Shown piece by piece: positions 43,819 through 53,028 of a stretch of DNA of 64,000 bases. The translations under genes were made by a program, and so were the position numbers. The DNA comes from Streptomyces verrucosisporus (GTDB taxonomy: Bacteria; Actinomycetota; Actinomycetes; Streptomycetales; Streptomycetaceae). How positions within the stretch are numbered: the first letter of the stretch is position 1; each line of letters starts with the position of its first letter. The stretch is taken from the NCBI RefSeq assembly GCF_017114865.1, contig NZ_JADEYH010000009.1:1-64000 (forward strand). Direction: 5' to 3'. The notes under the pieces were generated by a model. That model was not told the origin of the DNA. It saw only the letters and a program-made list of their open reading frames with translations, and did not search any database.

Positions 43819-45105
43819 ATGGTCACCAGGATTCTCCCGGCCGTCGGTGACGCCGACGCCGCCCGATCCATCACCACCCTGCTCAGCCAGCTTCCCGACG
43901 CGGAACCGGCGATGCCGGTCGGAGACTCCACCCAGCTGATCGACACCCTCGCCCGCCTCGCGGGCGAATCATTCGACGAGCTGCCCGAGGTCGTGCTCGT
44001 CCACGAGCGGATCGGACCGGTGCCGGCACTCGAACTGATCCGGGAGGTCTCGCTCCGTTTCCCGGCGGTCGGGGTGGTCCTCATCACGGCGGACGCCACC
44101 CCGGGACTGTTTTCCGCGGCCATGGACTCGGGCGCCCGGGGCCTGGTGGCACTGCCGCTCGGCTACGAGGAACTCGCCAACCGGGTGCAGGCCGCGGCCC
44201 AGTGGGCGAGCGGGGTCCGCCGTCACCTTGGCTCCGGGGGCGACTCCCCGGCCGGCCCCGGCGGTGTGGTCGTCACCGTCTCGGGGGCCAAGGGAGGGGT
44301 CGGTACGACCGTGATCGCGACCCAGCTCGCTCTGGCGGCCCAGGCGTCCGGCCAGAGCACCGCGCTGGTCGACCTGGACCTGCAGACGGGCGACATCGCC
44401 TCCTACCTGGACGTGCAGTTCCGCCGCTCCGTCGCGGACCTCGCGGCGATCCAGGACATCACCCCCCGTGTGCTGCAGGACGTCGTCTTCAGCCACGAGA
44501 CGGGCGTCTCCCTGCTGCTGGCGCCGAGTGAGGGCGAAAGGGGCGAGGAGGTCTCGGACCGGTCGGTCCGCCAGACCGTCAACTCGCTGCGCTCACGGCA
44601 CGCGGTGGTGGTCGTCGACTGCGGTTCGCAGATGAGCACGGCCAACGCGGCGGCCGTGGAGATGGCGGACACCGCGTTGCTGGTCACCACGCCGGACGTG
44701 GTCTCCGTGCGCGCGACCAAACGACTGGTGCGGATGTGGACCCGACTCCAGATCCGCAAGGCGGAGGAGACGCTCACGGTCGTCAACCGCTACACCCGGA
44801 CCGCGGAGATCCAGCCGCCGCTGATCCAGAAGATCACGGGCACCCGGGTCGCCGGCCTCGCCGTCCCCGCCAACTTCAAGGAGCTCCAGGGAGCGGTCGA
44901 CGCGGGCCGGATGCACGAACTGGACGCCAAATCCACCGTGAAACAGGCACTGTGGGGACTGGCGGGAGAGCTGGCCCTGGTGAAGGCTGCCGAAGGGCAG
45001 GCTAGGCAGGGCAGGTTCCGGATGGACCGGGGAGCGGTCGGAGTGCGGCGCCGGCGCCCCCGGAGCGATGACGCGGACGACGGTCAGCCGAGGAAGAACT
45101 CGTAG
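43819..45105 (+). CDS. cpaE: CpaE/TadZ-type ATPase
   Basis: A 428-residue protein. The N-terminal receiver-like domain lacks a clear phospho-acceptor (VVLVHERIGPVPALEL). The MinD/ParA ATPase domain has deviant Walker A GAKGGVGTT (residues 156-164), with ALVDLDLQTGDIASYLDVQF and VVVVDCGSQMSTANAAAVE. TadZ/CpaE proteins position the pilus machine in the cell. A basic C-terminal tail (RRRRPRSDDADDGQPRKNS) is unusual. It sits in the expected order with cpaB and cpaF. Confidence 0.88.
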   Translation: MVTRILPAVGDADAARSITTLLSQLPDAEPAMPVGDSTQLIDTLARLAGESFDELPEVVLVHERIGPVPALELIREVSLRFPAVGVVLITADATPGLFSAAMDSGARGLVALPLGYEELANRVQAAAQWASGVRRHLGSGGDSPAGPGGVVVTVSGAKGGVGTTVIATQLALAAQASGQSTALVDLDLQTGDIASYLDVQFRRSVADLAAIQDITPRVLQDVVFSHETGVSLLLAPSEGERGEEVSDRSVRQTVNSLRSRHAVVVVDCGSQMSTANAAAVEMADTALLVTTPDVVSVRATKRLVRMWTRLQIRKAEETLTVVNRYTRTAEIQPPLIQKITGTRVAGLAVPANFKELQGAVDAGRMHELDAKSTVKQALWGLAGELALVKAAEGQARQGRFRMDRGAVGVRRRRPRSDDADDGQPRKNS

Positions 45106-45127
45106 AGCCAGGGGGCGAATCGCCATT

Positions 45128-45541
45128 ATGAGAATCCGGGGGACGGGCCGGGACGGCGGCATCGGCGGCCTGCCGCCGCGTGACGACCGGGGGCAGGTGG
45201 CGGTCGAGTTCGCGGGCATGGCGCCGGTCATCCTGGTGACACTCGTGCTGATCTGGCAGGCCGCACTGGTCGGCTACGCCTTCTCGCTGGCGGGCAACGC
45301 GGCCGACAAGGCGGTGCGGGCCGGGGCGACGACCGACACCTGGCGGCAGAGCCGGAACCAGGCGTGCGACAGGGCGGGCCGCGAGGACCTGCCGGACACC
45401 TGGACGGCGACGATCCGCTGTCGCGAGGACGGCGACATGGTCGAGGCCGTCGTGAGGGTCAGGGTGCCGGTGCTCTTCCCCGGCGGGGTCGACTTCCCCC
45501 TGTGGATATCGGGCAGGACCGCCGCGGCGAAGGAGAGCTGA
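45128..45541 (+). CDS. TadE-like pseudopilin
   Basis: A 137-residue protein with a class III prepilin signal: cleavage after G22 and E27 at +5 (RGQVAVEFAGMAPVILVTLV), followed by the exported domain with two cysteines. TadE/TadF are minor pilins required for Flp assembly. ATG 45128 is preferred; an upstream ATG at 45068 with GGAG would overlap cpaE and add 20 basic residues. The next pseudopilin starts 3 nt after the stop. Confidence 0.85.
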   Translation: MRIRGTGRDGGIGGLPPRDDRGQVAVEFAGMAPVILVTLVLIWQAALVGYAFSLAGNAADKAVRAGATTDTWRQSRNQACDRAGREDLPDTWTATIRCREDGDMVEAVVRVRVPVLFPGGVDFPLWISGRTAAAKES

Positions 45542-45544
45542 AGC

Positions 45545-45928
45545 GTGCCGAACCGCTTTCGAGAAGAGAACGGGACAAGAGGCCGCGAGCGCGGCCAGGT
45601 GGCCATCGAGTACGTGGGGATGCTGTCCCTGCTGCTTCTGGTGGGCCTCCTCGTGATCCAGCTGGGGCTGGCGGTCTTCGCCGTCCAGCAGGTCGGTACG
45701 GCCTCCCGCGCTGCCGCCCGTATCGCCTCGTACGACGACGCGGACCGCGGCTACCGGCAGGCCGGCCGCGACGCGATGAGCACCTGGCTGGCCGACGAGG
45801 CGGTCTTCCGGCGCGCGGTCCGGGGCGACGAGGTGAAGGTGACGGCGAGTGTGCCGATCCCTTCTCTCATCCCCGGGCTGCTGAGTGGGCTGGAGGCCCA
45901 GAGGAGTGCCACGATGCCGCTGGACTGA
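45545..45928 (+). CDS. TadE/TadF-like pseudopilin
   Basis: A 127-residue protein with a class III signal: G17 cleavage and E22 at +5 (RGQVAIEYVGMLSLLLLVGL), then an exported helical domain (QQVGTASRAAARIASYDDAD). It is the second minor pilin, following the first by 3 nt. GTG 45545 is the start. The QVAIEYVG sequence is nearly identical to that of the Flp pilin at 52122, so the same peptidase should process both. Confidence 0.85.
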   Translation: MPNRFREENGTRGRERGQVAIEYVGMLSLLLLVGLLVIQLGLAVFAVQQVGTASRAAARIASYDDADRGYRQAGRDAMSTWLADEAVFRRAVRGDEVKVTASVPIPSLIPGLLSGLEAQRSATMPLD

Positions 45929-45994
45929 CCTCCACCGGTCCCGGTCACCGCGCGATCCGCGCCGCCGTACACGAGCAGCAGGGAGATGGACGAT

Positions 45995-47338
45995 ATGGGC
46001 TTGCGAGCGCGTCTCAACAGCTCCGAGCCGTCGGAGAAGGGCCACAACGAGGAGAGCCGCCTCGTAGCGGTCTACCGCGCCAAACTGCTGGAAGAGATAG
46101 ACCTGGCCGAGATGTCCGCCCTCCAGGCGTCCGACCGCAGGATCCGCCTGGAGAGGGTCCTGGGGCACATCATCAGCCGTGAGGGCCCGGTCCTCTCCAC
46201 GGTGGAGCGGGCCCAGCTCATCCGCCGGGTCGTGGACGAGGCCCTCGGCCTGGGCATCCTGGAACCGCTGCTCGAGGACGCCTCCGTCAGCGAGATCATG
46301 GTGAACGGCCCGGACCAGGTGTTCGTGGAGCGAGGCGGCCGGCTGGAACTGCTGCCCATGCGCTTCACCTCGGACGAGCAGCTCATGCAGACGATCGAGC
46401 GCATCGTCTCCACGGTCAACCGCCGTGTGGACGAGGCCAACCCGATGGTCGACGCGCGGCTCCCCTCCGGGGAGCGCGTCAACGTCATCATCCCGCCGCT
46501 CTCCCTCACCGGTCCGATCCTCACCATCCGGCGCTTTCCCCGTGCCTTCACGCTCCACGAGATGATCGGCCTCGGTTCACTGGACGAGCAGATGGTGCTG
46601 CTGCTCTCGGGGCTGGTGCGCGCCAAGTTCAACATCATCGTCTCCGGAGCCACCGGCACCGGCAAGACGACGCTCCTGAACGCCCTTTCCGGGCTGATCC
46701 CCGATGGGGAGCGCATCATCACCATCGAGGACTCCGCCGAACTCCAGCTCCAGCAGTCCCACGTCATCACCCTGGAGAGCCGGCCCGCCAACGTCGAGGG
46801 CAAGGGACAGGTCGGCATCCGCGACCTGGTGCGCAACTCGCTGCGCATGCGGCCGGACCGCATCGTCGTCGGTGAGGTCCGGGGCGGCGAGACGCTCGAC
46901 ATGCTCCAGGCCATGTCCACCGGCCACGACGGTTCCCTGGCCACCGTCCACGCCAACAGCGCCGAGGACGCGCTGATGCGCCTGCAGACCCTGGCGTCGA
47001 TGTCGGAGGTCGGGATCCCGTTCGTGGCGATCAAGGACCAGATCAACAGCGCTCTCGACGTCATCGTGCAGCTGACCCGGCACGCCGACGGCTCTCGCCG
47101 CATCACCGAGATCGCGGTCGTCGACTCCAAGGGCCGTGAGGACTACCGGATCGTCTCGGTGTGCCGTTTCAACGCCCGGCCGATGTCCGCAGACGGCCGT
47201 GTCCATGGCGAATTTGCACACCATTCGCTGCCCCGGCGGATCGCCGACCGCCTGTACATGAGGGGCGAGCCGATCCCCGCCGTCTTCGGTGTGGCCCAGT
47301 CGGACGACCAGCTGGTCGTCCGCGAGTCCGCCTCCTGA
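45995..47338 (+). CDS. cpaF: CpaF/TadA secretion ATPase
   Basis: A 447-residue GspE-type ATPase. Walker A lies in NIIVSGATGTGKTTLLNA (about 212-229), the Asp box in ERIITIEDSAELQL, and MSTGHDGSLATVHANSAEDA is the His box. The N-terminal part (VSEIMVNGPDQVFVERGG) is characteristic of CpaF. It powers pilus assembly in the cytoplasm. ATG 45995 has GGGAG 9 nt upstream, better than ATG 45986. Confidence 0.93.
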   Translation: MGLRARLNSSEPSEKGHNEESRLVAVYRAKLLEEIDLAEMSALQASDRRIRLERVLGHIISREGPVLSTVERAQLIRRVVDEALGLGILEPLLEDASVSEIMVNGPDQVFVERGGRLELLPMRFTSDEQLMQTIERIVSTVNRRVDEANPMVDARLPSGERVNVIIPPLSLTGPILTIRRFPRAFTLHEMIGLGSLDEQMVLLLSGLVRAKFNIIVSGATGTGKTTLLNALSGLIPDGERIITIEDSAELQLQQSHVITLESRPANVEGKGQVGIRDLVRNSLRMRPDRIVVGEVRGGETLDMLQAMSTGHDGSLATVHANSAEDALMRLQTLASMSEVGIPFVAIKDQINSALDVIVQLTRHADGSRRITEIAVVDSKGREDYRIVSVCRFNARPMSADGRVHGEFAHHSLPRRIADRLYMRGEPIPAVFGVAQSDDQLVVRESAS

Positions 47339-47379
47339 ACGTTCCCGGTCCGCCGCTCTCCGAGAAGGTCCCGTCCGAT

Positions 47380-48318
47380 ATGGCCAACCTCCCCCTCCTG
47401 ACGACAGGCGTCACACTGCTGGCCTGCGTACTCGCCGTCGCGGGCGTGCACGTGTCCGCCAAGGGAAAGGCCCAGCAGCAGTATCTGGTCCAGAGGATGT
47501 CCCAGACGGGACAGATGCCGGTCGTCGGCCGCAGCCGCCGCTTCCAGGGCATCGACCGGCGGTTGCGCAGGACCGGGCTGGGCAAGCGCATCGAACACAA
47601 GATCAACACCACCGGGCTCGACCTGACCCCCGGCGAGTACTTCGTCTACGTGCTCGCCTCCCTGCTCGCCGTCTACTTCGTCGTCGGCACGGTCTTCGCC
47701 TCCTTCTTCGGCCTGCTCGCGGCCCTCATCGGTCTCTGGGGCGGCAACGCCTTCCTCAACCACCAGATCCGCAAGCGCACCGAGGCCTTCATCAACCAGC
47801 TCCCGGAACTGACCCGGGTCCTCGCCAACGCCACCCAGGCGGGTCTGGCACTGCGCACCGCCATCGGGATGGCGGCCGAGGAGCTGGACAACCCGGCCGG
47901 TGAGGAGCTCAAGAGGGTGGCCGACCAGTTGGCGGTCGGCCGGTCCCTGGAGGACGCACTGAACGAGCTGGCCGAGCGGCTGCCCTCGCGTGAACTGACC
48001 GTGCTCGTCTCCACCCTGATCCTGTCCAACCGGGCGGGCGGCACGATCGTCTCCTCGCTGCGCAACCTCACCGAGACGCTGGAGGAGCGCAAGGAGACCC
48101 GCCGCGAGGTCACCACACTGCTGTCCCAGGTGAAGGTCACCGCCGTCGCCGTTCCCGTCCTGGGTTTCGGTTTCCTGCTGATCCTCAACGGGATGCGGGC
48201 CGGGGCCCTGGACGACATGACCGGCGCCTTCGCAGGGAAAGTCGCCGTCATCGTCGCCTCCTGCCTCTACGGCCTGGGCTTCTTCCTCATCAACCGTCTC
48301 ACCCGCGTCCGTATCTGA
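47380..48318 (+). CDS. tadB: TadB inner-membrane platform protein
   Basis: A 312-residue type II/IV secretion F-domain protein. It has an N-terminal helix, a pair of helices (about 90-125), the F domain (INQLPELTRVLANATQAGLA; LTVLVSTLILSNRAGGTIVS) and two C-terminal helices. TadB and TadC form the membrane platform driven by CpaF. It follows cpaF by 41 bp and precedes tadC. Confidence 0.9.
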   Translation: MANLPLLTTGVTLLACVLAVAGVHVSAKGKAQQQYLVQRMSQTGQMPVVGRSRRFQGIDRRLRRTGLGKRIEHKINTTGLDLTPGEYFVYVLASLLAVYFVVGTVFASFFGLLAALIGLWGGNAFLNHQIRKRTEAFINQLPELTRVLANATQAGLALRTAIGMAAEELDNPAGEELKRVADQLAVGRSLEDALNELAERLPSRELTVLVSTLILSNRAGGTIVSSLRNLTETLEERKETRREVTTLLSQVKVTAVAVPVLGFGFLLILNGMRAGALDDMTGAFAGKVAVIVASCLYGLGFFLINRLTRVRI

Positions 48319-48348
48319 GGCCACGGAAGCCGAAAGGAGGAACACAGC

Positions 48349-49236
48349 ATGGATCTTCTGCTCGCCGCCGCCGTGGGGCTCGCCGTCTACGGCGCCATCC
48401 ACGGCATACGTCTCTACCGCGAGGAGGCCAAGCTCCCCGCAGACCTCGTCGTGGCCCTGGAGATGGGCGCGTCGCGCACCACCGCCACCGGATCCGCCAT
48501 CGACCGGCTGGGCATGAGATACGCCCCGCGGGTGCTGCGTCTGATGGGCCCCAAACGGGTCGACAAGGTGCGCCGCAAGCTGGATCTGGCCGGAAACCCC
48601 GGTGGCCTGACGGTCGACCGGTACGCGGCCCGTCTCGCGGTGTACGGCGGGCTCGGCTCGCTGACCAGTCTGAGCATGCTGATGAACGGCCAGATCATGC
48701 TGGCGGTGCTCTTCCTGGTCTACGGCTTCTTCTGGACCGACGTCACCATCCGGTCCGCCATCGGCCGGCGCCGGGACGACATCGAGCGCACCCTGCCCGA
48801 CTTCCTGGACGTCCTCGCCGTCGTGGTGTCCGCGGGTCTCGGTTTCCGGCAGGCGCTGGAGCGGGTGTCGGAGAAGTACGAGGGCCCCTGGTCAGACGAA
48901 CTGCGCATCACACTGCGCCAGATGGACATGGGCGTGAGCCGCCGGGAGGCGTTCGAGCAACTGCGCAGGCGGAACGAGTCGGAGCAGGTCTCCATGTTCG
49001 TCTCCGCCCTCCAGCAGGGAGAGGAACTCGGCGCCCCGATCGTCGACACCCTCATCCAGATCGCCAACGACATGCGCCGCACCGACGCGCAGAACGCCCG
49101 GCGCAGGGCGGCCAAGGCCGTCCCCAAGGCCACGCTCATCGTCACCAGCTTCATGCTGCCCGGAACGATGCTCCTCATCGGAGTCGGCTTCTACTACGCC
49201 TCCGGCATCGACTTCAACGACCTGCTCGGAGGCTGA
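48349..49236 (+). CDS. tadC: TadC inner-membrane platform protein
   Basis: A 295-residue F-domain protein paralogous to TadB: TLPDFLDVLAVVVSAGLGFR, EQVSMFVSALQQGEELGAPI and a C-terminal helix (ATLIVTSFMLPGTMLLIGVG). ATG 48349 has AAAGGAGG 8 nt upstream. It closes the cpaB-to-tadC block; the sensor kinase follows after about 90 bp containing a short tandem repeat. Confidence 0.9.
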   Translation: MDLLLAAAVGLAVYGAIHGIRLYREEAKLPADLVVALEMGASRTTATGSAIDRLGMRYAPRVLRLMGPKRVDKVRRKLDLAGNPGGLTVDRYAARLAVYGGLGSLTSLSMLMNGQIMLAVLFLVYGFFWTDVTIRSAIGRRRDDIERTLPDFLDVLAVVVSAGLGFRQALERVSEKYEGPWSDELRITLRQMDMGVSRREAFEQLRRRNESEQVSMFVSALQQGEELGAPIVDTLIQIANDMRRTDAQNARRRAAKAVPKATLIVTSFMLPGTMLLIGVGFYYASGIDFNDLLGG

Positions 49237-49238
49237 GC

Positions 49239-49262
49239 GGGCGGCAGGGCGGCAGGGCGGCA
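49239..49262. repeat. three tandem copies of GGGCGGCA
   Basis: Perfect 8-bp unit repeated three times between tadC and the kinase gene; likely slippage, copy number may vary between strains. Confidence 0.7.
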
Positions 49263-49327
49263 GGGAGGCGGACCGGAGGAAGGACGAAGGGCCCCGGAAG
49301 GAGGTGCGGAAGGAGTTGATCTCGCGG

Positions 49328-50728
49328 ATGCTGTCGAGGACAGGAGCCGGGACGATACCGGCCGACGGCCCGCACGGGCGTGCGAGCGGCACCGTACCGA
49401 CACTGCCGATCCAGGTGAGCGCGCTGTCCGCCCTCTGCCGCCAGCTCTTCGGCTTCCGGCTGGCCATGACCGCGCTCGCCACGCCCTTCGCGCTCGGCGG
49501 GGTCAGGGGGAGCCCGGGAGCCTGGCTCGTCGGTTCCGCCGTGCTCGTCACCGTCATGGTGTCGTACCTGCTGCTGCGGGACTGGGAGCGCTTCGGGCCG
49601 GTCCTGCTCAGACACCCCTCACTGCTCGGCGCCGACATGCTCTTCGGCGCGATGCTCCTCTTCACCGCCTCCCCCAACTCGACCCTCGCCTACGTCACCA
49701 TCTGCACCCCCCTGCTGGCCGGCCTGGTGTACGGCTGGCGCGGCGCCGCCGTCTTCGCGGCCCTCCAGTCGCTGCTGCTCGCCGCCGCGTGCGCGGTCGA
49801 CACCAGGATCGAGATGGACACCTCGATCCTGCTGATCACGGGGCTCTGCATACTGGCCGGTGCGAGCGGCAGCTCCCTGAGGGGGCTACTCCTCGGCTTC
49901 GGCGTGGCCTCCCAGGCGCTGGTCGAGACCCGGGCCCGCCTCGCCGTCAGCGAGGCGGTGGAGCAGGAGCGCTCCCGGCTCGCCCGGGAGATGCACGACT
50001 CGGTGGCCAAGACACTGCACGGACTCGCCCTGGCCGCCGACGGACTCGCCCGGTCGGCCGATCGCCTGGACCCCTGTGTGGTCAAGGAGCAGGCGGGGCT
50101 GGTCTCCCGCGCCGCCCGGCGCGCCGCCGCGGAATCCCGTGAGCTGCTGTCGGACCTGCGCCGGGAGTCAGGCCTGGACGGCGGCGTCGACATGGCGGGC
50201 GAACTCGCCTCCCGGGTCAAGGACTTCGCACTACGCCACAAACTGCGTGCCACATACCGCCCCCTGGACACGACCCCGTTGCCGCCGGTCCCGCACGCGG
50301 TGGCCAGGCAACTTCTCTCCATCGTCTCCGAGGCGATGGAGAACGCCCAGCGGCACGCGGCCCCCGGCAGTGTGGACGTGTCGGCGGGCATCGTGGACGG
50401 TGTCCTGCGGATGAGCGTGTACGACGACGGGCGAGGCCTGCCCCCGGGGACCACCCTCGAAGACCTGAGGCGGGCCGGTCACTTCGGTCTGGTCGGCATG
50501 GTCGAGCGGGCGGCCTCCATCGGAGCCCGCATCCGCATCGGTAAGGGACGGGCGAAGGGGACCGAGGTACGCCTGGAACTGCCCGTCGCGGCACTGGGCA
50601 CGTGCCCGGCCCCGCAGGAGGGCGAGCCGGGGGCCGGGCACGCCGGAGCGTTCGGCGGCGCGCGGCCTCTCTCCGCGGTTCCGGCCAGGCCCGGCACATC
50701 GGTCCGGGGGAGTGAGGCCGGACGGTGA
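49328..50728 (+). CDS. Tad-locus sensor histidine kinase
   Basis: A 466-residue kinase with about five or six membrane helices (42-60, 68-84, 101-115, 120-140, 145-157, 168-195), then HisKA_3 with H223 in RSRLAREMHDSVAKTLHGLA and an ATPase domain (SEAMENAQRHAA; VYDDGRGLPPGT). The C-terminal 45 residues are low complexity. Start uncertain: ATG 49328 (AAGGAG 12 nt upstream), TTG 49316 or GTG 49304. It is paired with the response regulator directly downstream and presumably controls the pilus locus. Confidence 0.85.
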   Translation: MLSRTGAGTIPADGPHGRASGTVPTLPIQVSALSALCRQLFGFRLAMTALATPFALGGVRGSPGAWLVGSAVLVTVMVSYLLLRDWERFGPVLLRHPSLLGADMLFGAMLLFTASPNSTLAYVTICTPLLAGLVYGWRGAAVFAALQSLLLAAACAVDTRIEMDTSILLITGLCILAGASGSSLRGLLLGFGVASQALVETRARLAVSEAVEQERSRLAREMHDSVAKTLHGLALAADGLARSADRLDPCVVKEQAGLVSRAARRAAAESRELLSDLRRESGLDGGVDMAGELASRVKDFALRHKLRATYRPLDTTPLPPVPHAVARQLLSIVSEAMENAQRHAAPGSVDVSAGIVDGVLRMSVYDDGRGLPPGTTLEDLRRAGHFGLVGMVERAASIGARIRIGKGRAKGTEVRLELPVAALGTCPAPQEGEPGAGHAGAFGGARPLSAVPARPGTSVRGSEAGR

Positions 50729-50820
50729 CATCCGTACACAGGCCGTACCCGCGGCCTTGCCCATGGCAGGACCCGGTCCCCCGGGCAGGCCACGTACTCC
50801 CGGAGAGGAGGCCGTACACG

Positions 50821-51864
50821 TTGGATGACGACACCTTCCGTGCGCCCGGGCGGGGGCCGGCGCACCGGCCGGCCCCGCAGCACCCGCCGAACCCGCCTGC
50901 CGGTACCCCGCCCCCCGCCCGGGCGGGGGCGGAGCCCGTCGGGGCACCGGCCTTTCCGATCCCCGCCGCCGGGCCCGGAGAACCGCTGACGGTGGTCGTC
51001 GCGGACGACAACCCCGTGGTGCGGGCGGGACTGGGAGTCCTGCTCTCCGGCCGGGACGACCTGCGGGTCGTTGCGGAGGCTGCCGACGGACACCAGGCGT
51101 ACGAAGCCGTGGTGCGGCACCGTCCCGACGTGGTGCTGCTCGATGTGCGGATGCCGGGTGTGGACGGCATCTCCATACTCCCGTACCTCGCACGCCTCGC
51201 CCCCGTGATGATGCTGACGTACAGCAGGGAGGCCGGGATCGTCCACGAGGCCCTGCGCCTGGGAGCGGTCGGCTACCTCGTCCACGGTGAGTTCACGGCG
51301 GACCAGCTCGTCACCGCGGTGCGGGACATCAAGGACGGACGCTCCCACTTCACACCGACGGCCTCCAGCGCGCTGCTGGAAACCCTGCGGGAGGGCTCAG
51401 CCGGTGGGGCGGGGCCGCTGCCGGACGGTCTGGGGACGGCCTTCGACGACCGGGGCCGGCCGTCGACACAGCTGGACACGCTCTCTGCAACCGCACATGG
51501 GATAGATGGTAAAACCCCTCCGGCCGCGTCCCAGAGGCCGCAAAATGTTTATACAAGGCAGGAGTCGCGGGAACAGCGCACCGATAGCGAACCTTTGCTT
51601 TCGCAACAAGAGGTGGGATATGCTTCCCCCGCTCCCGGAGCCGGGGAGGTGCTTGACCGACTGAGTCGGCGGGAGGTGGAGGTGATGGATCTGATCGCGT
51701 CGGGGATGACCAACCAGCAGATCGCCGCCACCTGCTTCGTCAGCCAGAAGACGGTCAAGAACCACATAAACCGGATCTTTTCAAAGCTGAACGCCGGCAG
51801 CCGGGGCGAGGCCATCGCCATCTGGCGCGGTGTCGCACGAGGGGGGTCGGCCGACCGTGGCTGA
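50821..51864 (+). CDS. NarL/LuxR-type response regulator with long linker
   Basis: A 347-residue regulator. A disordered Pro-rich N-terminus (1-53) precedes a receiver domain with D108 (VVLLDVRMPGVDG) and a C-terminal LuxR helix-turn-helix (LSRREVEVMDLIASGMTNQQ; FVSQKTVKNHINRIFSKLNA). Between them lies a linker of about 90 residues whose DNA (roughly 51480-51650) is much more A/T-rich than the surroundings. TTG 50821 has GGAGAGGAGG upstream; GTG 50725 overlapping the kinase stop is the alternative. Candidate activator of the GGGCCC-triplet promoters. Confidence 0.85.
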   Translation: MDDDTFRAPGRGPAHRPAPQHPPNPPAGTPPPARAGAEPVGAPAFPIPAAGPGEPLTVVVADDNPVVRAGLGVLLSGRDDLRVVAEAADGHQAYEAVVRHRPDVVLLDVRMPGVDGISILPYLARLAPVMMLTYSREAGIVHEALRLGAVGYLVHGEFTADQLVTAVRDIKDGRSHFTPTASSALLETLREGSAGGAGPLPDGLGTAFDDRGRPSTQLDTLSATAHGIDGKTPPAASQRPQNVYTRQESREQRTDSEPLLSQQEVGYASPAPGAGEVLDRLSRREVEVMDLIASGMTNQQIAATCFVSQKTVKNHINRIFSKLNAGSRGEAIAIWRGVARGGSADRG

Positions 51865-51948
51865 GCGAGCGGTGAACGAGGCGGAAGCCCTGCCCGGGCC
51901 GGGCGCGGCCGTGTCCCGTCCGGGGGCGGCGGGGGCCCAGTCCCCACG

Positions 51949-52006
51949 CTGGGCCCGTAGTTGGGCCCTGGGGCCCATGTGCGCGGGTATCCTCCCGCCG
52001 TATGTT
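51949..52006 (+). promoter_or_regulatory. GGGCCC-triplet promoter, copy B
   Basis: GGGCCC at 51951, 51963 and 51971, the last followed directly by ATG; spacings 12 and 8 bp. A fourth GGGCCC lies upstream at 51933. TATGTT (52001-52006) starts 22 bp after the ATG as the likely -10. A start near 52013 would give a leader of about 110 nt to the Flp pilin gene. Confidence 0.65.
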
Positions 52007-52121
52007 TCCCATGCCGCCGGCGAGACCGGCCGGGAGAGCGCCGGAAACGCGAGCGGCTCGCAGACTTCGCACACCACGCAGCCGGACGGACACCGGTCGG
52101 CCGAAACGGGAGGGGAAGACC

Positions 52122-52358
52122 ATGATGAAGGACACCGCGCTCAAGGCCGCCACCAACGCCAAGGTCCACGTCGGTCACTGGGCCAACGCGCGCGCCGAGA
52201 AGATGCGGGCCCGCGGGGACAAGGGCCAGGGCGCGATCGAGTACGTGGGCATCACCATCCTGGTCGTGGCGATCGTCGTCGCGCTGATGAACACCGACAT
52301 GGGCGAGACGATCGCGGACGCGTTCACGGAGAAGATCAACGAGGTCCTCGGCGGCTGA
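52122..52358 (+). CDS. flp: Flp-type pilin subunit
   Basis: A 78-residue prepilin. The leader is unusually long (35 residues, rich in Ala, Lys and Arg). Cleavage is expected after G35, with E40 at +5 and an adjacent tyrosine (KGQGAIEYVGITILVVAIVV), the Flp hallmark. The mature protein is about 43 residues. It is the probable major subunit of the pilus. ATG 52122 has GGGAGGGGAAG upstream. The stop overlaps the next start as TGATG. Confidence 0.9.
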   Translation: MMKDTALKAATNAKVHVGHWANARAEKMRARGDKGQGAIEYVGITILVVAIVVALMNTDMGETIADAFTEKINEVLGG

Positions 52359-52999
52359 TGAGGCCGCGGAGGCGCCACGAGGAAGGGCAGGCCGCACCGC
52401 TGTACATCACAGCGGTGGTCGGTCTGCTCTTCCTCGCGCTTGCGTTCTTCGCGTTCGGTCAGGCAGATGTGAACCGAAACGGCGCGCAGACGGCGGCGGA
52501 CGCCGCCGCTCTGGCGGCCGCCAAGGACTCCAGGGACCAGCTCAGGGGCGGCTTCCTGGAGAACATCCTCGACGGCGACTATCTGGACGACATCCTCAAC
52601 GGAAACGCCCCCGGAACGAGGAGCGGGTGTGACGCCGCCAGGCGCTTCGCCGGTCTGAACGAGGCCAGGACGGACGCCGGCGGATTCTCCTGCCGGCCGC
52701 TTCCGGGAAGCCGTTGGGGTTTCACGGTCGAGGTGGAGTCCCGGGAGTCGATGGGCGAGAGCATCATCCCCGGTACGGACGGCAAGCATGCGAAGGCGAC
52801 GGCCACGGCCGTCGTCGAGCCGCGCTGCCGGTTCGAACCCGGCGAGGACGAGGGTGGGGGCGGTGACGAGGGCGAGGAGCGCGAACCGTCCCCGGGCAGG
52901 ATCGACTGCGACGGCAGGGACTGGGCCATCGACCCGGAGAACCTGGACTTCCTTCCGGACATGGCAGACCTCTTCAGCGTCCGGCTGTCCGAGAGCTGA
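52358..52999 (+). CDS. TadG-like exported protein
   Basis: A 213-residue protein: short basic N-terminus, EEGQAAPLYITAVVGLLFLA membrane segment, and GAQTAADAAALAAAKDSRDQ typical of Tad/TadG-like (Flp pilus assembly) N-termini. Glutamate at +5 is absent, so it may not be cleaved by the prepilin peptidase. The exported part has four cysteines and an acidic linker (GEDEGGGGDEGEEREPSPG). It is translationally coupled to the Flp gene. Confidence 0.8.
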   Translation: MRPRRRHEEGQAAPLYITAVVGLLFLALAFFAFGQADVNRNGAQTAADAAALAAAKDSRDQLRGGFLENILDGDYLDDILNGNAPGTRSGCDAARRFAGLNEARTDAGGFSCRPLPGSRWGFTVEVESRESMGESIIPGTDGKHAKATATAVVEPRCRFEPGEDEGGGGDEGEEREPSPGRIDCDGRDWAIDPENLDFLPDMADLFSVRLSES

Positions 53000-53028
53000 C
53001 CGCGAACGAGCGCAAAGGAAAACACCTC

